From assembly GCF_020905415.1 (NCBI RefSeq), contig NZ_JAJJMP010000001.1, forward strand, positions 1,809,501 through 1,873,500: a DNA stretch of 64,000 nt. Reading direction: 5' to 3'. The first letter of the stretch is position 1; the number at the start of each line of letters is the position of its first letter. This DNA comes from Myroides oncorhynchi (GTDB taxonomy: Bacteria; Bacteroidota; Bacteroidia; Flavobacteriales; Flavobacteriaceae). Below are positions 16,984-26,988 of this stretch, in pieces. The notes beneath the pieces were generated by a model. It had not been told where the DNA came from and did not search any database. It saw only the letters and a list, made by a program, of their open reading frames with translations. Position numbers and translations under genes: made by a program.

Positions 16984-19900
16984 ATGGCATCAAACAAAAA
17001 ATACTGGAAAAGTGTTGAGGAGCTGAATGAAAATAGTTCTATTGTTGAGTCGCTAAGAAACAATGAGTTTGTTGAAGAAATTCCTACTGATGAGTTTCTT
17101 GGGGATCAAAATAAATTGTCTTCTTCATCAACAACTCGTCGAGACTTTTTGAAATATGTAGGTTTTTCTACTGCAGCAGCAACATTAGCTGCATGTGAGG
17201 GGCCTGTTGTAAAATCTATTCCGTATGTAGTTCAGCCAGAAGAGATAATTCCTGGAATTGCAGATTATTATGCAACTACTATAGCAGATGGATTTGACTT
17301 TGTAAACGTTTTGATCAAAACTCGTGAGGGACGTCCAATCAAAGTTGATAATAACAGACTAGCTAATGCTTACTCAGGAGCTAACGCTCGTGTAAATGCA
17401 TCAGTTTTATCAATGTATGACAGCCTTCGTTTGAAGGGATCTAAAATCAGCGGTAAAAGTGCTTCATGGGATGAAGTAGATGCTAAAGTAAAAGCAAGTT
17501 TACAAGATGCTAAATCAAATGGAGGAAACATCGTATTATTAACTAATACAATGGCTAGTCCATCAACTGATAAGGTTATAGCAGAGTTTATCACTGCTAA
17601 CCCTACTGCTAAACATGTTGTTTATGATGCTGTATCATCTTCTGCTGCTGCAGATGCTTATGAGAAAGCGTATGGAGTACGTGGATTAGCTGATTACGAT
17701 TTCGGTAATGCTGATGTTGTTGTTTCTGTAGGTGCTGATATCTTAGGAGATTGGCAAGGTGGAGGATACGATTCAGCTTATGCTCAAAATCGCATTCCTA
17801 AAAATGGAAAAATGTCTAAGCATATCCAAATTGAGGCGAATATGTCTTTATCTGGTGCTAATGCTGATGTTAGAATTCCATTAACTGTGGCTCAACAAAA
17901 AGCTGCTTTAGTTAAGATTTACAATGTAGTAGTTGGTGCTAATGTATCTGCTCCTGCTATCGAAGGTAAATATGCTGAGGCTGTTACTAAAGCTGCTGCT
18001 CAATTAGTAAGTGGTGGTTCAAGAGCTGTTCTTGTATCAGGACTTGATGATGTAAATGCTCAATTATTAGTATTCGCTATTAATGAGAAGTTACAATCTC
18101 AAGCTTTCTTACCAGAACAAACTAAAAATGTACGTAAAGGTAATGCTACTGAAGTTGGTCAGTTAGTTAAAGATATGAATGCTGGGAAAGTTCACACATT
18201 GATTATGTCAGGTGTTAACCCAGTTTATACTTTAGCTGATAGTGCTGCTTTCGTAGAAGGATTGAAAAAAGTTAAAATGTCAGTTGCTTTCTCATTAAAA
18301 GAAGACGAAACTGCATTGCTTACTACAATAGCTGCTGCTGCTCCTCACTACTTAGAGTCTTGGGGTGATGTAATGATCAAAAAAGGTCACTACTCAGTAA
18401 TGCAACCTACTATCCGTCCTTTATTCGATACTAAACAATTACAAGATTTATTATTGTTATGGGCTGGTAATAACACAGCTTACTACGAATATGTAAAAAC
18501 TGTTGGTAAATCTTACGTAGCTGATAAAACTTGGAATCAATTGGTTCATGATGGTTTTGCTGTTATAGGAGAAAACGCTAAAGTTTCTGCTTCTGCTGAT
18601 TTCGCTTCTGCAGCTTCTGCATTAGGATCTGCTAAGAAAGTAGATGGATTAGAGTTAGTTTTCTATACTAAAACAGGTATGGGGGATGGACAACAAGCAA
18701 ATAACCCTTGGTTACAGGAATTTCCAGATCCGATCACTCGTGTATCTTGGGATAACTACGTAACTGTATCTCAGGCTGATGCTGAAGCTTTAGGAATTAA
18801 GAATTTCCACGTAGCTAACGGAGGTTTAGATGGTAGCTATGTTACTATCGAAGCTAACGGAGTTAAATTAGAAAAAGTGCCAGCTTTAATCCAACCAGGA
18901 CAAGCTAAGGGAACTATCGGTTTAGCTTTCGGATACGGAAGAAAAGCTGCTCTTAAAGAAGAGATGCAGGTAGGTGTTAATGCTTATACATTATACAAAG
19001 ACTTTAATGGAGTACAAGCTGCTGCTATTACTGTTGAAGGAGGTAACCATGAGTTCGCTTGTGTTCAGTTACAAAACACTTTAATGAGTAGAGGTGATAT
19101 CTTAAAAGATACAACATTAGAGAAATTTATCAAAGAAGATGTAGAGACTTGGAACATTAAACCAGTGGTATCTTATGATCACGCTGAAGTTAAAGCTTCT
19201 ACTATTGATATCTGGGAATCATTTGATAGATCAGTGGGTCACCACTTTAACTTATCAATTGACTTAAATGCATGTACTGGATGTGGTGCTTGTGTAATCT
19301 CTTGTCACGCTGAAAATAACGTACCTGTAGTAGGTAAGTCAGAAGTAAGAAGAAGTAGAGATATGCACTGGTTACGTATCGATAGATACTATTCTTCTGA
19401 GGATACATTCGCAGGAGATGTAGCTAAGAAAGAAGGTACAAAAGGATTTGGAGAATACCGTGAGGCATTCCAAGAATTAGAGCATCCAGCTGAAAATCCA
19501 CAGGTAGCTTTCCAGCCAGTAATGTGTCAACACTGTAACCACGCTCCATGTGAGACTGTGTGTCCAGTAGCTGCTACATCACATGGTCGTCAAGGTCAAA
19601 ACCATATGGCGTATAACCGTTGTGTAGGTACTAGATACTGTGCGAATAACTGTCCTTACAAAGTAAGACGTTTCAACTGGTTCTTATACTCTCAAAATAG
19701 TGAGTTCGATTACAACATGAATGATGATTTAGGACGTATGGTATTAAACCCAGACGTAGTAGTTCGTTCAAGAGGGGTAATGGAGAAATGTTCATTATGT
19801 ATCCAAATGACTCAATCTACAATCTTAAAAGCTAAGAATGAAGGTAGAGCAGTTCGTCCAAATGAATTTGAGACTGCATGTTCAGCAGCTTGTTCAAGTG

Positions 19901-20040
19901 GAGCAATGATCTTTGGAGATGTAAATGATAAAGAGTCAGAAATTACTAAATTAGCTGAGTCAGATAGATCTTACCATTTATTAGAGCACATTGGTACAAA
20001 ACCAAATGTATTCTATCACGTTAAGGTTAGAAATATCTAG
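16984..20040 (+). CDS. actB: alternative complex III subunit ActB, molybdopterin-fold plus Fe-S protein
   Basis: 1018 aa. The N-terminal part has a molybdopterin-oxidoreductase fold that in ACIII lacks the cofactor; the C-terminal part, from residue 760, is a ferredoxin-like Fe-S domain. Its cysteine clusters are CTGCGACVISCH (from 764), CQHCNHAPCETVCP, CVGTRYCANNCP and CSLCIQ...CSAACSSG. The N-terminus has a twin-arginine motif (TRRDFLKYVG, Arg52-Arg53) followed by a lipobox ending at Cys71 (TLAAC), so it is probably exported folded by Tat and lipid-anchored. Fe-S clusters pass electrons to ActA hemes. Confidence 0.94.
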   Translation: MASNKKYWKSVEELNENSSIVESLRNNEFVEEIPTDEFLGDQNKLSSSSTTRRDFLKYVGFSTAAATLAACEGPVVKSIPYVVQPEEIIPGIADYYATTIADGFDFVNVLIKTREGRPIKVDNNRLANAYSGANARVNASVLSMYDSLRLKGSKISGKSASWDEVDAKVKASLQDAKSNGGNIVLLTNTMASPSTDKVIAEFITANPTAKHVVYDAVSSSAAADAYEKAYGVRGLADYDFGNADVVVSVGADILGDWQGGGYDSAYAQNRIPKNGKMSKHIQIEANMSLSGANADVRIPLTVAQQKAALVKIYNVVVGANVSAPAIEGKYAEAVTKAAAQLVSGGSRAVLVSGLDDVNAQLLVFAINEKLQSQAFLPEQTKNVRKGNATEVGQLVKDMNAGKVHTLIMSGVNPVYTLADSAAFVEGLKKVKMSVAFSLKEDETALLTTIAAAAPHYLESWGDVMIKKGHYSVMQPTIRPLFDTKQLQDLLLLWAGNNTAYYEYVKTVGKSYVADKTWNQLVHDGFAVIGENAKVSASADFASAASALGSAKKVDGLELVFYTKTGMGDGQQANNPWLQEFPDPITRVSWDNYVTVSQADAEALGIKNFHVANGGLDGSYVTIEANGVKLEKVPALIQPGQAKGTIGLAFGYGRKAALKEEMQVGVNAYTLYKDFNGVQAAAITVEGGNHEFACVQLQNTLMSRGDILKDTTLEKFIKEDVETWNIKPVVSYDHAEVKASTIDIWESFDRSVGHHFNLSIDLNACTGCGACVISCHAENNVPVVGKSEVRRSRDMHWLRIDRYYSSEDTFAGDVAKKEGTKGFGEYREAFQELEHPAENPQVAFQPVMCQHCNHAPCETVCPVAATSHGRQGQNHMAYNRCVGTRYCANNCPYKVRRFNWFLYSQNSEFDYNMNDDLGRMVLNPDVVVRSRGVMEKCSLCIQMTQSTILKAKNEGRAVRPNEFETACSAACSSGAMIFGDVNDKESEITKLAESDRSYHLLEHIGTKPNVFYHVKVRNI

Positions 20041-20078
20041 TTAAAAGAATTATTAATTAAAGAAACATATAAAGGATT

Positions 20079-21488
20079 ATGTCGTCACATTACGAAGCAC
20101 CCATTAGAAAACCTTTAGTTATTGGTGAGAAATCATATCACGATATAACTGTGGATGTGGCTAGACCTGTAGAAGGTAGAGCAAACAAACTATGGTGGAG
20201 AGTTTTTACATTAGCTTTAATAGCGTTTCTATGGGGAGTAGGTTGTATGGCTTACACTGTAGGTACAGGTATTGGAACTTGGGGATTAAATAAAACCGTT
20301 GGATGGGCTTGGGATATTACCAACTTCGTTTGGTGGGTAGGTATCGGTCACGCGGGTACATTAATTTCTGCTGTATTATTATTATTTAGACAAAAATGGA
20401 GAATGGCGATTAACCGTTCTGCAGAGGCAATGACAATTTTCTCTGTAGTTCAGGCTGGTTTATTCCCTATCATTCACATGGGACGTCCATGGTTAGCATA
20501 CTGGGTATTACCTATTCCTAACCAGTTCGGATCATTATGGGTTAACTTTAACTCACCATTATTATGGGACGTATTTGCGATCTCTACGTATTTATCAGTA
20601 TCATTAGTTTTCTGGTGGACTGGTTTACTACCTGACTTCGCTATGTTACGTGATAGAGCTATTACGCCATTTACAAAAAGAGTATATTCAATTTTATCAT
20701 TTGGTTGGTCAGGTCGTGCAAAAGACTGGCAACGTTTTGAGGAAGTTTCATTAGTATTAGCTGGTTTAGCTACACCTCTTGTACTTTCTGTACACACGAT
20801 TGTATCTTTTGACTTTGCTACTTCAGTTATCCCTGGATGGCACACTACTATCTTACCTCCATACTTCGTAGCAGGAGCTATCTTCTCTGGATTCGCAATG
20901 GTTAATACGTTGCTTATCATTATGAGAAAAGTTTCTAACTTAGAAGATTATATTACTGTACAACACATCGAGTTAATGAACATTGTAGTTATGATTACAG
21001 GTTCTATCGTTGGGGTAGCTTATATCACTGAGTTATGGGTTGCTTGGTATTCAGGAGTAGAGTATGAACAATATGCATTCTTAAACCGTGCAACAGGACC
21101 TTACTGGTGGTCATATTGGTTAATGATGACTTGTAACGTAATTTCTCCACAGGTAATGTGGTTTAAGAAAATTAGAACAAACATCTTAGCTTCATTCGTT
21201 ATTTCTATTGTTGTAAATATTGGTATGTGGTTTGAGCGTTTCGTAATTATCGTTACGTCATTACACCGTGATTATTTACCATCATCATGGACTATGTTCC
21301 AACCTACTTTTGTAGATGCCGGTATTTATATTGGTACTATTGGTTTCTTCTTTGTATTATTCTTATTATACTCTAGAAGTTTCCCAGTAATTGCACAGGC
21401 AGAGGTAAAAACTATCTTGAAATCTTCAGGAGAGTTTTACAAGAAAGAAAGAGACAGCAAAGAGAATCATCAATCTTTAAATCATTAA
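20079..21488 (+). CDS. actC: alternative complex III subunit ActC, NrfD-like quinol-binding membrane protein
   Basis: A 469-aa polytopic protein of the NrfD/PsrC family. Many hydrophobic helices are visible (for example WWRVFTLALIAFLWGVGCMA, FVWWVGIGHAGTLISAVLL, IGTIGFFFVLFLLY). ActC and its paralogue ActF form the membrane core; ActC is thought to hold the menaquinol oxidation site. The conserved NFVWWVGIGHAGT segment is characteristic. It lies 38 nt after actB and 6 nt before actD. Confidence 0.94.
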   Translation: MSSHYEAPIRKPLVIGEKSYHDITVDVARPVEGRANKLWWRVFTLALIAFLWGVGCMAYTVGTGIGTWGLNKTVGWAWDITNFVWWVGIGHAGTLISAVLLLFRQKWRMAINRSAEAMTIFSVVQAGLFPIIHMGRPWLAYWVLPIPNQFGSLWVNFNSPLLWDVFAISTYLSVSLVFWWTGLLPDFAMLRDRAITPFTKRVYSILSFGWSGRAKDWQRFEEVSLVLAGLATPLVLSVHTIVSFDFATSVIPGWHTTILPPYFVAGAIFSGFAMVNTLLIIMRKVSNLEDYITVQHIELMNIVVMITGSIVGVAYITELWVAWYSGVEYEQYAFLNRATGPYWWSYWLMMTCNVISPQVMWFKKIRTNILASFVISIVVNIGMWFERFVIIVTSLHRDYLPSSWTMFQPTFVDAGIYIGTIGFFFVLFLLYSRSFPVIAQAEVKTILKSSGEFYKKERDSKENHQSLNH

Positions 21489-21494
21489 TATATT

Positions 21495-22022
21495 ATGAGT
21501 AATAAAGTAATTCACGCACTATACAACGATGATGATGTGTTGTTACATGCTGTAAAAGAAACACGAGATGCTCATCATCATATTGAAGAAATTTATACTC
21601 CATTCCCAGTTCACGGACTAGATAAGGCAATGGGTTTAAAACCAACTAGACTTGCAGTTTGTGCATTTATCTATGGATTGATTGGACTTTCTTTTGGTAC
21701 ATTTATGATGTATTATATTATGATTGTAGATTGGCCACAAGATATCGGAGGTAAGCCAAGTTTTAGCTTCATTCAAAATATGCCAGCTTTCGTTCCAATT
21801 ATGTTCGAGATGACAGTGTTATTTGCTGCTCACTTAATGGTTCTTACGTTCTTTATGAGAAGTAAATTATGGCCTTTCAAAGAAGCTGAGAATCCAGACG
21901 TAAGAACTACGGATGATCACTTTTTGATGGAAGTAGCTTTAAATACTGATGAAGAGTCAGCTATAGAGTTCTTCAAGAAGACTGGTGCAGTTGAAGTTAA
22001 AGTAATTGAAAAGCAATTGTAG
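21495..22022 (+). CDS. actD: alternative complex III subunit ActD (DUF3341)
   Basis: A 175-aa DUF3341 protein. A cytoplasmic N-terminal part (HIEEIYTPFPVHGLDKAMGL) is followed by two membrane helices (about residues 57-78 and 95-117) and a short soluble tail. It is a structural subunit of ACIII with no cofactor motif. Its stop is 1 nt before the actE ATG, so the two are coupled. Confidence 0.92.
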   Translation: MSNKVIHALYNDDDVLLHAVKETRDAHHHIEEIYTPFPVHGLDKAMGLKPTRLAVCAFIYGLIGLSFGTFMMYYIMIVDWPQDIGGKPSFSFIQNMPAFVPIMFEMTVLFAAHLMVLTFFMRSKLWPFKEAENPDVRTTDDHFLMEVALNTDEESAIEFFKKTGAVEVKVIEKQL

Positions 22023-22023
22023 A

Positions 22024-22572
22024 ATGAAAACGATATATAAAATAGTAGCTTTAGTAGGAGTATCAGTTTTGACTACTTCTTGTTTTAATAAAGAGCGTCC
22101 AAATTATCAGTTCATGGCTAATATGTATGAATCTTCAGCTTATGAAACATATTCTGAAGTTCCTACTACAGTTTTTAAAAATGGTAAGGAAGGACAATTA
22201 CCTGCTGAAGGATCTATACCACGTGGATTTTCACCTGAAGAGTATGCAAATACTCCTGAAGGTTTAGCAGAGGCTAAAGTAAATTTAAAGTCTCCGTTAT
22301 CTGCTGAAGAGAAAGATTTAGAAAAAGGTAAAACGTTGTATACAATTTACTGCTCAGTATGTCATGGAGATGCTGGAGACGGAAAAGGTAATTTAGTGAA
22401 AAAAGAGAAATTCTTAGGAGTTCCTAACTATAAAGAAAGAGAACTTACAGAAGGAGGAATTTATCACGTAATTACTTATGGTTTGAATGCGATGGGATCT
22501 CATGCTAATCAATTAACTCAACATGAGCGTTGGTTAGTAACGGATTACGTTTTAAAATTGAAATCAGAATAA
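22024..22572 (+). CDS. actE: alternative complex III subunit ActE, monoheme cytochrome c lipoprotein
   Basis: From the ATG at 22024 (MKTIYKIVALVG) the product is 182 aa; an in-frame TTG 18 nt upstream lies inside actD and is not needed. A lipobox ends at Cys20 (VLTTSC), so it is anchored in the periplasm. One heme c site, CSVCH, is at 110-114 in YTIYCSVCHGDAGDGKGN, with a candidate Met ligand in GLNAMGSH. In ACIII this heme passes electrons onward from ActA. Confidence 0.93.
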   Translation: MKTIYKIVALVGVSVLTTSCFNKERPNYQFMANMYESSAYETYSEVPTTVFKNGKEGQLPAEGSIPRGFSPEEYANTPEGLAEAKVNLKSPLSAEEKDLEKGKTLYTIYCSVCHGDAGDGKGNLVKKEKFLGVPNYKERELTEGGIYHVITYGLNAMGSHANQLTQHERWLVTDYVLKLKSE

Positions 22573-22603
22573 TAAATTGTAAAACTTATTTGAAAGTTTA
22601 GAT

Positions 22604-23911
22604 ATGTACACATTTTCAAAAAATTTAAAAACTTTTGCAATCGTCCTTATGGCTTTAGGGCTTATGGGGATTGCATATGGTTTTTTAACTGCGCCAAAAG
22701 ATCTTGCTGAAGTAAAGCAGATCTTAACTGAGCAAGCTCATCATGAAGGTGGTGAGCATCACGTATCTGCTGCAGATCATTCTGTTTCGGATTCAGCTGA
22801 CCATGATCACCATGCAGAGCACGTATATGGGCAGTTAAAAAACAAACCTTGGACTGCTTTATACATAGCTTGTATTTTTGTTATGTTAGTTGCAGTAGGT
22901 ATACTTGTATTCTACGCAATTAATAACGCAGCAAGTGCTGGATGGTCTCCAGTATTATTTAGAGTTATGGAAGGACTATCTGCTTATGTATTACCAGGTT
23001 CTATTATTTTCTTCGTGATTTTAGTAGTATCGGTAATGGGAGGTAATCACTTGTTTATTTGGTCTGACCCTGCTGTGGTAGAAGCTGATCATTTAATTGC
23101 GGGGAAATCAGGATACTTAAATGTACCTTTCTTCTTGATTAGAGCAGTTATTTACTTAGCAGGATGGAACTTCTACAGAATGTATGTTCGTAAACAATCT
23201 TTAGCTTTAGATGCTACAGGTGATCAATCATACTACAAAAAGATATTTAAAGGTTCTGCTGCTTTCTTAGTATTCTTTATCGTTACTGAGTCTATGGCAT
23301 CTTGGGACTGGATTATGTCAATCGATACTCACTGGTATAGTACATTATTCGGATGGTATGTATTCGCTAGTTTCTTTGTAACAGCTATTACAACTATCGC
23401 TTTTGTTACTCTTTACTTAAAGAACAAAGGATACTTAGAATATGTTAATACAAGCCATATTCACGATTTAGCTAAATTTATGTTTGGATTAAGTATATTC
23501 TGGACTTATCTTTGGTTCTCACAATTTATGTTACAATGGTACTCTAATATTCCTGAGGAGGTAACTTACTTCATCTTTAGAATTCAAGAGTATAATTTAC
23601 CATTCTTCGGAATGTTAGTATTGAACTTCTTATTGCCATTATTATTATTGATCAATACAGACTTCAAACGTTTAACTTGGATTGTTGTTATGGCAGGATC
23701 ATGTATTATCGTAGGTCACTATATTGACTTCTTTATGATGATTGCTCCTGGTACAGTTGGAGGTTCTTGGTTTATTGGTGTTTCTGAGATAGCATCGTTT
23801 ATGTTCTTCGTAGGTTTATTTATCTATGTTGGATTTAGCTCGATTGCTAAAGCACCATTATTGGCTAAAAACAACCCATTGATTGAAGAGAGTAAACATT
23901 TTCACTATTAA
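22604..23911 (+). CDS. actF: alternative complex III subunit ActF, NrfD-like membrane protein
   Basis: A 435-aa polytopic paralogue of ActC. The first helix (about residues 9-27) is followed by a loop rich in histidine (about 45-72, with HHEGGEHH and DHDHHAEH) before the remaining helices. The VSVMGGNHLFIWSDP and ESMASWDWIMSIDTHWYSTLFG segments are typical. No quinone site is expected; proton-channel or structural roles have been proposed for ActF. It is followed after 17 nt by coxB. Confidence 0.92.
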   Translation: MYTFSKNLKTFAIVLMALGLMGIAYGFLTAPKDLAEVKQILTEQAHHEGGEHHVSAADHSVSDSADHDHHAEHVYGQLKNKPWTALYIACIFVMLVAVGILVFYAINNAASAGWSPVLFRVMEGLSAYVLPGSIIFFVILVVSVMGGNHLFIWSDPAVVEADHLIAGKSGYLNVPFFLIRAVIYLAGWNFYRMYVRKQSLALDATGDQSYYKKIFKGSAAFLVFFIVTESMASWDWIMSIDTHWYSTLFGWYVFASFFVTAITTIAFVTLYLKNKGYLEYVNTSHIHDLAKFMFGLSIFWTYLWFSQFMLQWYSNIPEEVTYFIFRIQEYNLPFFGMLVLNFLLPLLLLINTDFKRLTWIVVMAGSCIIVGHYIDFFMMIAPGTVGGSWFIGVSEIASFMFFVGLFIYVGFSSIAKAPLLAKNNPLIEESKHFHY

Positions 23912-23928
23912 TATTTAAAAATAAACAA

Positions 23929-25095
23929 ATGACAAGTTTATTAATATTAGCTGCGGTTGTATTATTAGGTATTGCTGTATGGCAATTAACAAAGATCTTT
24001 GACTTAACACAAGTTGGATCTGCTCCTGATGATATTTCTACAGAGATCGCTAATGAGAAGGATAATAACATCAATGGTTATTTAACTTTCGCTTTCTTAG
24101 GATTCATTTATATCTTTACTATCTTCTGTTTAGTAGAGTATGGAAGTTTTCCTTTGATGGATAACCCTGCGTCAGAGCACGGAAAAGAGGTTGACAATTT
24201 AATGTGGATCTCAATGGGGTTAATCGGAGTTGTTCAAATTTTTACACAGTTTTTACTACACTACTTTGCATTCCAAGGTCGTGGATTAAAAGGTAGAAAA
24301 GCTCGTTTCTTTTCAGATAATGATAAGTTAGAAGCACTTTGGACAATTATTCCTGTAATTACATTATCAGGTTTGATTCTTTATGGATTGTTTGCTTGGA
24401 ATGATATTATGTTTGTTGACGAGGAAGAAGACGTTCTTATTGTTGAAGTTTACGCTAAGCAATTCGGATGGGATGTTCGTTACTCAGGTACAGATAATAC
24501 ATTAGGAAAAGCGAACGTACGTTTTATCGAAGGAGTTAATTTAGTTGGTGTAGACATGTCTGACCCTAATGCTGCTGATGATATGATGGCTAAGGAATTA
24601 CACCTACCAGTTGGTAAAAAAGTGGTATTGAAGTTCCGTTCACAAGATGTTCTTCACTCAGCTTATTTACCTCATTTTAGAGCGCAGATGAACTGTGTTC
24701 CTGGTATGGTTACTCAATTTGCTTTCGTTCCGATTGTTACTACAGAGGAAATGAGAAGTCGTGAGGCAATTGTTAAAAAAGTGGGTAATATTAATGCTCT
24801 TAGAGCTGAAAGAAGCCAAGAATTAATTAAAAAAGGAGAAGAAGCTTTAGATCCATATACGTTTGATTATTTAATGTTATGTAATAAGATCTGTGGAGCA
24901 TCACACTATAACATGCAAATGAAAGTTGTGGTAGAAACTCCTGAAGAATTTAATGCTTGGTTAAAAGGACTTCCTACATTAAAAGAGCAAGTTGCTGCTG
25001 AAAAAGCAAGTAATGAACCTGCTCCTGCTGTAGAAGAGGCTCCTGTAGTGACTGAAGAAGTACAAACAGAAGCTATCGCTCAAGTAGTAAAATAA
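23929..25095 (+). CDS. coxB: cytochrome c oxidase subunit II
   Basis: 388 aa. An N-terminal hydrophobic segment and two further helices (about residues 53-75 and 95-117) precede a periplasmic cupredoxin domain that holds the binuclear CuA centre. The ligand motif CNKICGASHYNMQM begins at Cys318 (Cys318 and Cys322, with His and Met), and HSAYLPHFRAQMNCVPGM supplies the other histidine. No heme c domain is fused, so electrons come from ActE/ActA or a separate cytochrome. The C-terminus is an Ala-Pro-Glu-rich tail. It lies between actF and coxA. Confidence 0.95.
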   Translation: MTSLLILAAVVLLGIAVWQLTKIFDLTQVGSAPDDISTEIANEKDNNINGYLTFAFLGFIYIFTIFCLVEYGSFPLMDNPASEHGKEVDNLMWISMGLIGVVQIFTQFLLHYFAFQGRGLKGRKARFFSDNDKLEALWTIIPVITLSGLILYGLFAWNDIMFVDEEEDVLIVEVYAKQFGWDVRYSGTDNTLGKANVRFIEGVNLVGVDMSDPNAADDMMAKELHLPVGKKVVLKFRSQDVLHSAYLPHFRAQMNCVPGMVTQFAFVPIVTTEEMRSREAIVKKVGNINALRAERSQELIKKGEEALDPYTFDYLMLCNKICGASHYNMQMKVVVETPEEFNAWLKGLPTLKEQVAAEKASNEPAPAVEEAPVVTEEVQTEAIAQVVK

Positions 25096-25123
25096 AACTC
25101 ACATATTAAAAACAATCTATACT

Positions 25124-26926
25124 ATGTCAGTAGAAGGACACGAAAACAATCACGATCATTCACATGATCATGATCATCACGATAAAGGGAACTTCTTTAC
25201 TAAATATGTGTTTAGTTTAGACCACAAAATGATTGCAAAACAATACTTGATTACAGGTATTATTATGGGAATCATAGGGATTGTAATGTCTCTTTTATTT
25301 AGAATGCAAATCGCTTGGCCAGAAGAATCTTTTACAGTATTCAAATGGTTATTAGGTGATAAAATGGCTCCAGATGGAGTTATGAAAAATGATGCTTACC
25401 TAGCTCTAGTTACCATGCATGGTACTATTATGGTATTCTTCGTTTTAACTGCTGGTTTAAGTGGTACGTTCTCGAACTTACTTATTCCATTGCAAATTGG
25501 AGCACGTGATATGGCTTCAGGTTTCTTAAACATGTTGTCTTATTGGTTATTCTTCATTTCTGCTGTATTAATGATTATATCATTGTTCGTAGAAGGAGGA
25601 CCTGCATCTTCAGGTTGGACGGTTTATCCTCCATTGAGTGCATTGCCAAAAGCTATTCCTGGTTCAGGGATGGGTATGACATTATGGTTAGTATCGATGG
25701 CAATTTTTATCGCATCTTCTTTAATGGGGTCGTTAAACTATGTTGCTACAGTTATTAACTTAAGAACAAAAGGGATGTCAATGACAAGATTACCATTAAC
25801 AGTGTGGGCATTATTCACAACAGCTGTAATTGGTATCGTATCATTCCCTGTATTATTATCAGCAGCTTTATTATTATTATTTGATAGAAGTTTTGGAACT
25901 TCATTCTTCTTATCAGATATCTATTTAGCTGGAGAGGTATTACATTACCAAGGTGGATCACCTGTATTATATGAGCACTTATTCTGGTTCTTAGGTCACC
26001 CTGAGGTTTACATCGTAATTTTACCAGCAATGGGTATTACGTCAGAAGTAATTGCTTGTAATGCTCGTAAACCAATTTTTGGTTACCGTGCGATGATCGC
26101 TTCTATCTTAGGTATTGCTTTCTTATCAACAATCGTTTGGGGACACCACATGTTCGTATCTGGTATGAACCCATTCTTAGGATCTGTATTTACATTTACA
26201 ACGTTGTTAATTGCAATTCCATCAGCAGTAAAAGCGTTCAATTATATCACAACAATTTGGAGTGGTAATATCCAAATGAACCCATCAATGTTATTCTGTA
26301 TTGGATTCGTATCTACGTTTATCACAGGAGGTTTAACGGGGATTATTTTAGGAGATTCAACACTAGATATCAACGTTCACGATACTTATTTCGTAATCGC
26401 TCACTTCCACTTAGTAATGGGTATTTCTGCTCTTTACGGAATGTTTGCTGGTATCTACCACTGGTTCCCTAAAATGTTTGGACGTATGATGAACAAAAAC
26501 TTAGGTTATATCCATTTCTGGGTAACTGCAGTTTGTGCTTACGGTGTATTCTTCCCAATGCACTTTATCGGATTAGCTGGTTTACCTCGTCGTTACTATT
26601 CTAATACGGCATTCCCGTTATTTGATGAGTTCTATGACGTAAACGTATTGATTACTGTATTTGCTTTAGTTGGAGCAGCATTCCAATTAGTGTTCTTATG
26701 GAACTTCTTTTACAGTATTTTCTACGGTAAAAAAGCTACACAGAACCCATGGAGAAGTAACTCTCTTGAGTGGACTACACCAGTAGAGCACATTCATGGT
26801 AACTGGCCTGGAGAATTACCAGTTGTTTACAGATGGCCTTATGACTATAGTAAACCTGGATTACCAGACGACTTTGCTCCTCAAAATATGCCTTACGTTG
26901 AAGGTGAAGAGCAATTACATCATTAA
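25124..26926 (+). CDS. coxA: cytochrome c oxidase subunit I
   Basis: 600-aa catalytic subunit of a type A heme-copper oxidase, which reduces O2 and pumps protons. About twelve helices are seen. Ligand motifs are MHGTIMVFFVLT (heme a), WFLGHPEVYIVILPAMG (CuB His and the cross-linked Tyr), WGHHMFVSGMNP (CuB) and HDTYFVIAHFHLVMG (heme a and a3). The N-terminus has a His/Asp stretch (residues 6-20) of unknown role. Last gene of the act-cox operon, ended by a strong terminator; subunits III and IV are 17 kb away. Confidence 0.97.
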   Translation: MSVEGHENNHDHSHDHDHHDKGNFFTKYVFSLDHKMIAKQYLITGIIMGIIGIVMSLLFRMQIAWPEESFTVFKWLLGDKMAPDGVMKNDAYLALVTMHGTIMVFFVLTAGLSGTFSNLLIPLQIGARDMASGFLNMLSYWLFFISAVLMIISLFVEGGPASSGWTVYPPLSALPKAIPGSGMGMTLWLVSMAIFIASSLMGSLNYVATVINLRTKGMSMTRLPLTVWALFTTAVIGIVSFPVLLSAALLLLFDRSFGTSFFLSDIYLAGEVLHYQGGSPVLYEHLFWFLGHPEVYIVILPAMGITSEVIACNARKPIFGYRAMIASILGIAFLSTIVWGHHMFVSGMNPFLGSVFTFTTLLIAIPSAVKAFNYITTIWSGNIQMNPSMLFCIGFVSTFITGGLTGIILGDSTLDINVHDTYFVIAHFHLVMGISALYGMFAGIYHWFPKMFGRMMNKNLGYIHFWVTAVCAYGVFFPMHFIGLAGLPRRYYSNTAFPLFDEFYDVNVLITVFALVGAAFQLVFLWNFFYSIFYGKKATQNPWRSNSLEWTTPVEHIHGNWPGELPVVYRWPYDYSKPGLPDDFAPQNMPYVEGEEQLHH

Positions 26927-26950
26927 TAGAATATTTTATTCGAAATATAA

Positions 26951-26977
26951 AAGTCATCCGAAAGGATGACTTTTTTT
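26951..26977 (+). terminator. intrinsic terminator of the act-cox operon
   Basis: A perfect 9-bp stem, AAGTCATCC with GGATGACTT, GAAA tetraloop, then a run of T. 24 nt past the coxA stop. Confidence 0.95.
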
Positions 26978-26988
26978 GTTGATGTAGG

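Noticed and set aside
20474..20920. 148-aa antisense open frame inside actC
   Set aside because: Shadow of a conserved membrane-protein gene, without signal, start site or family resemblance.
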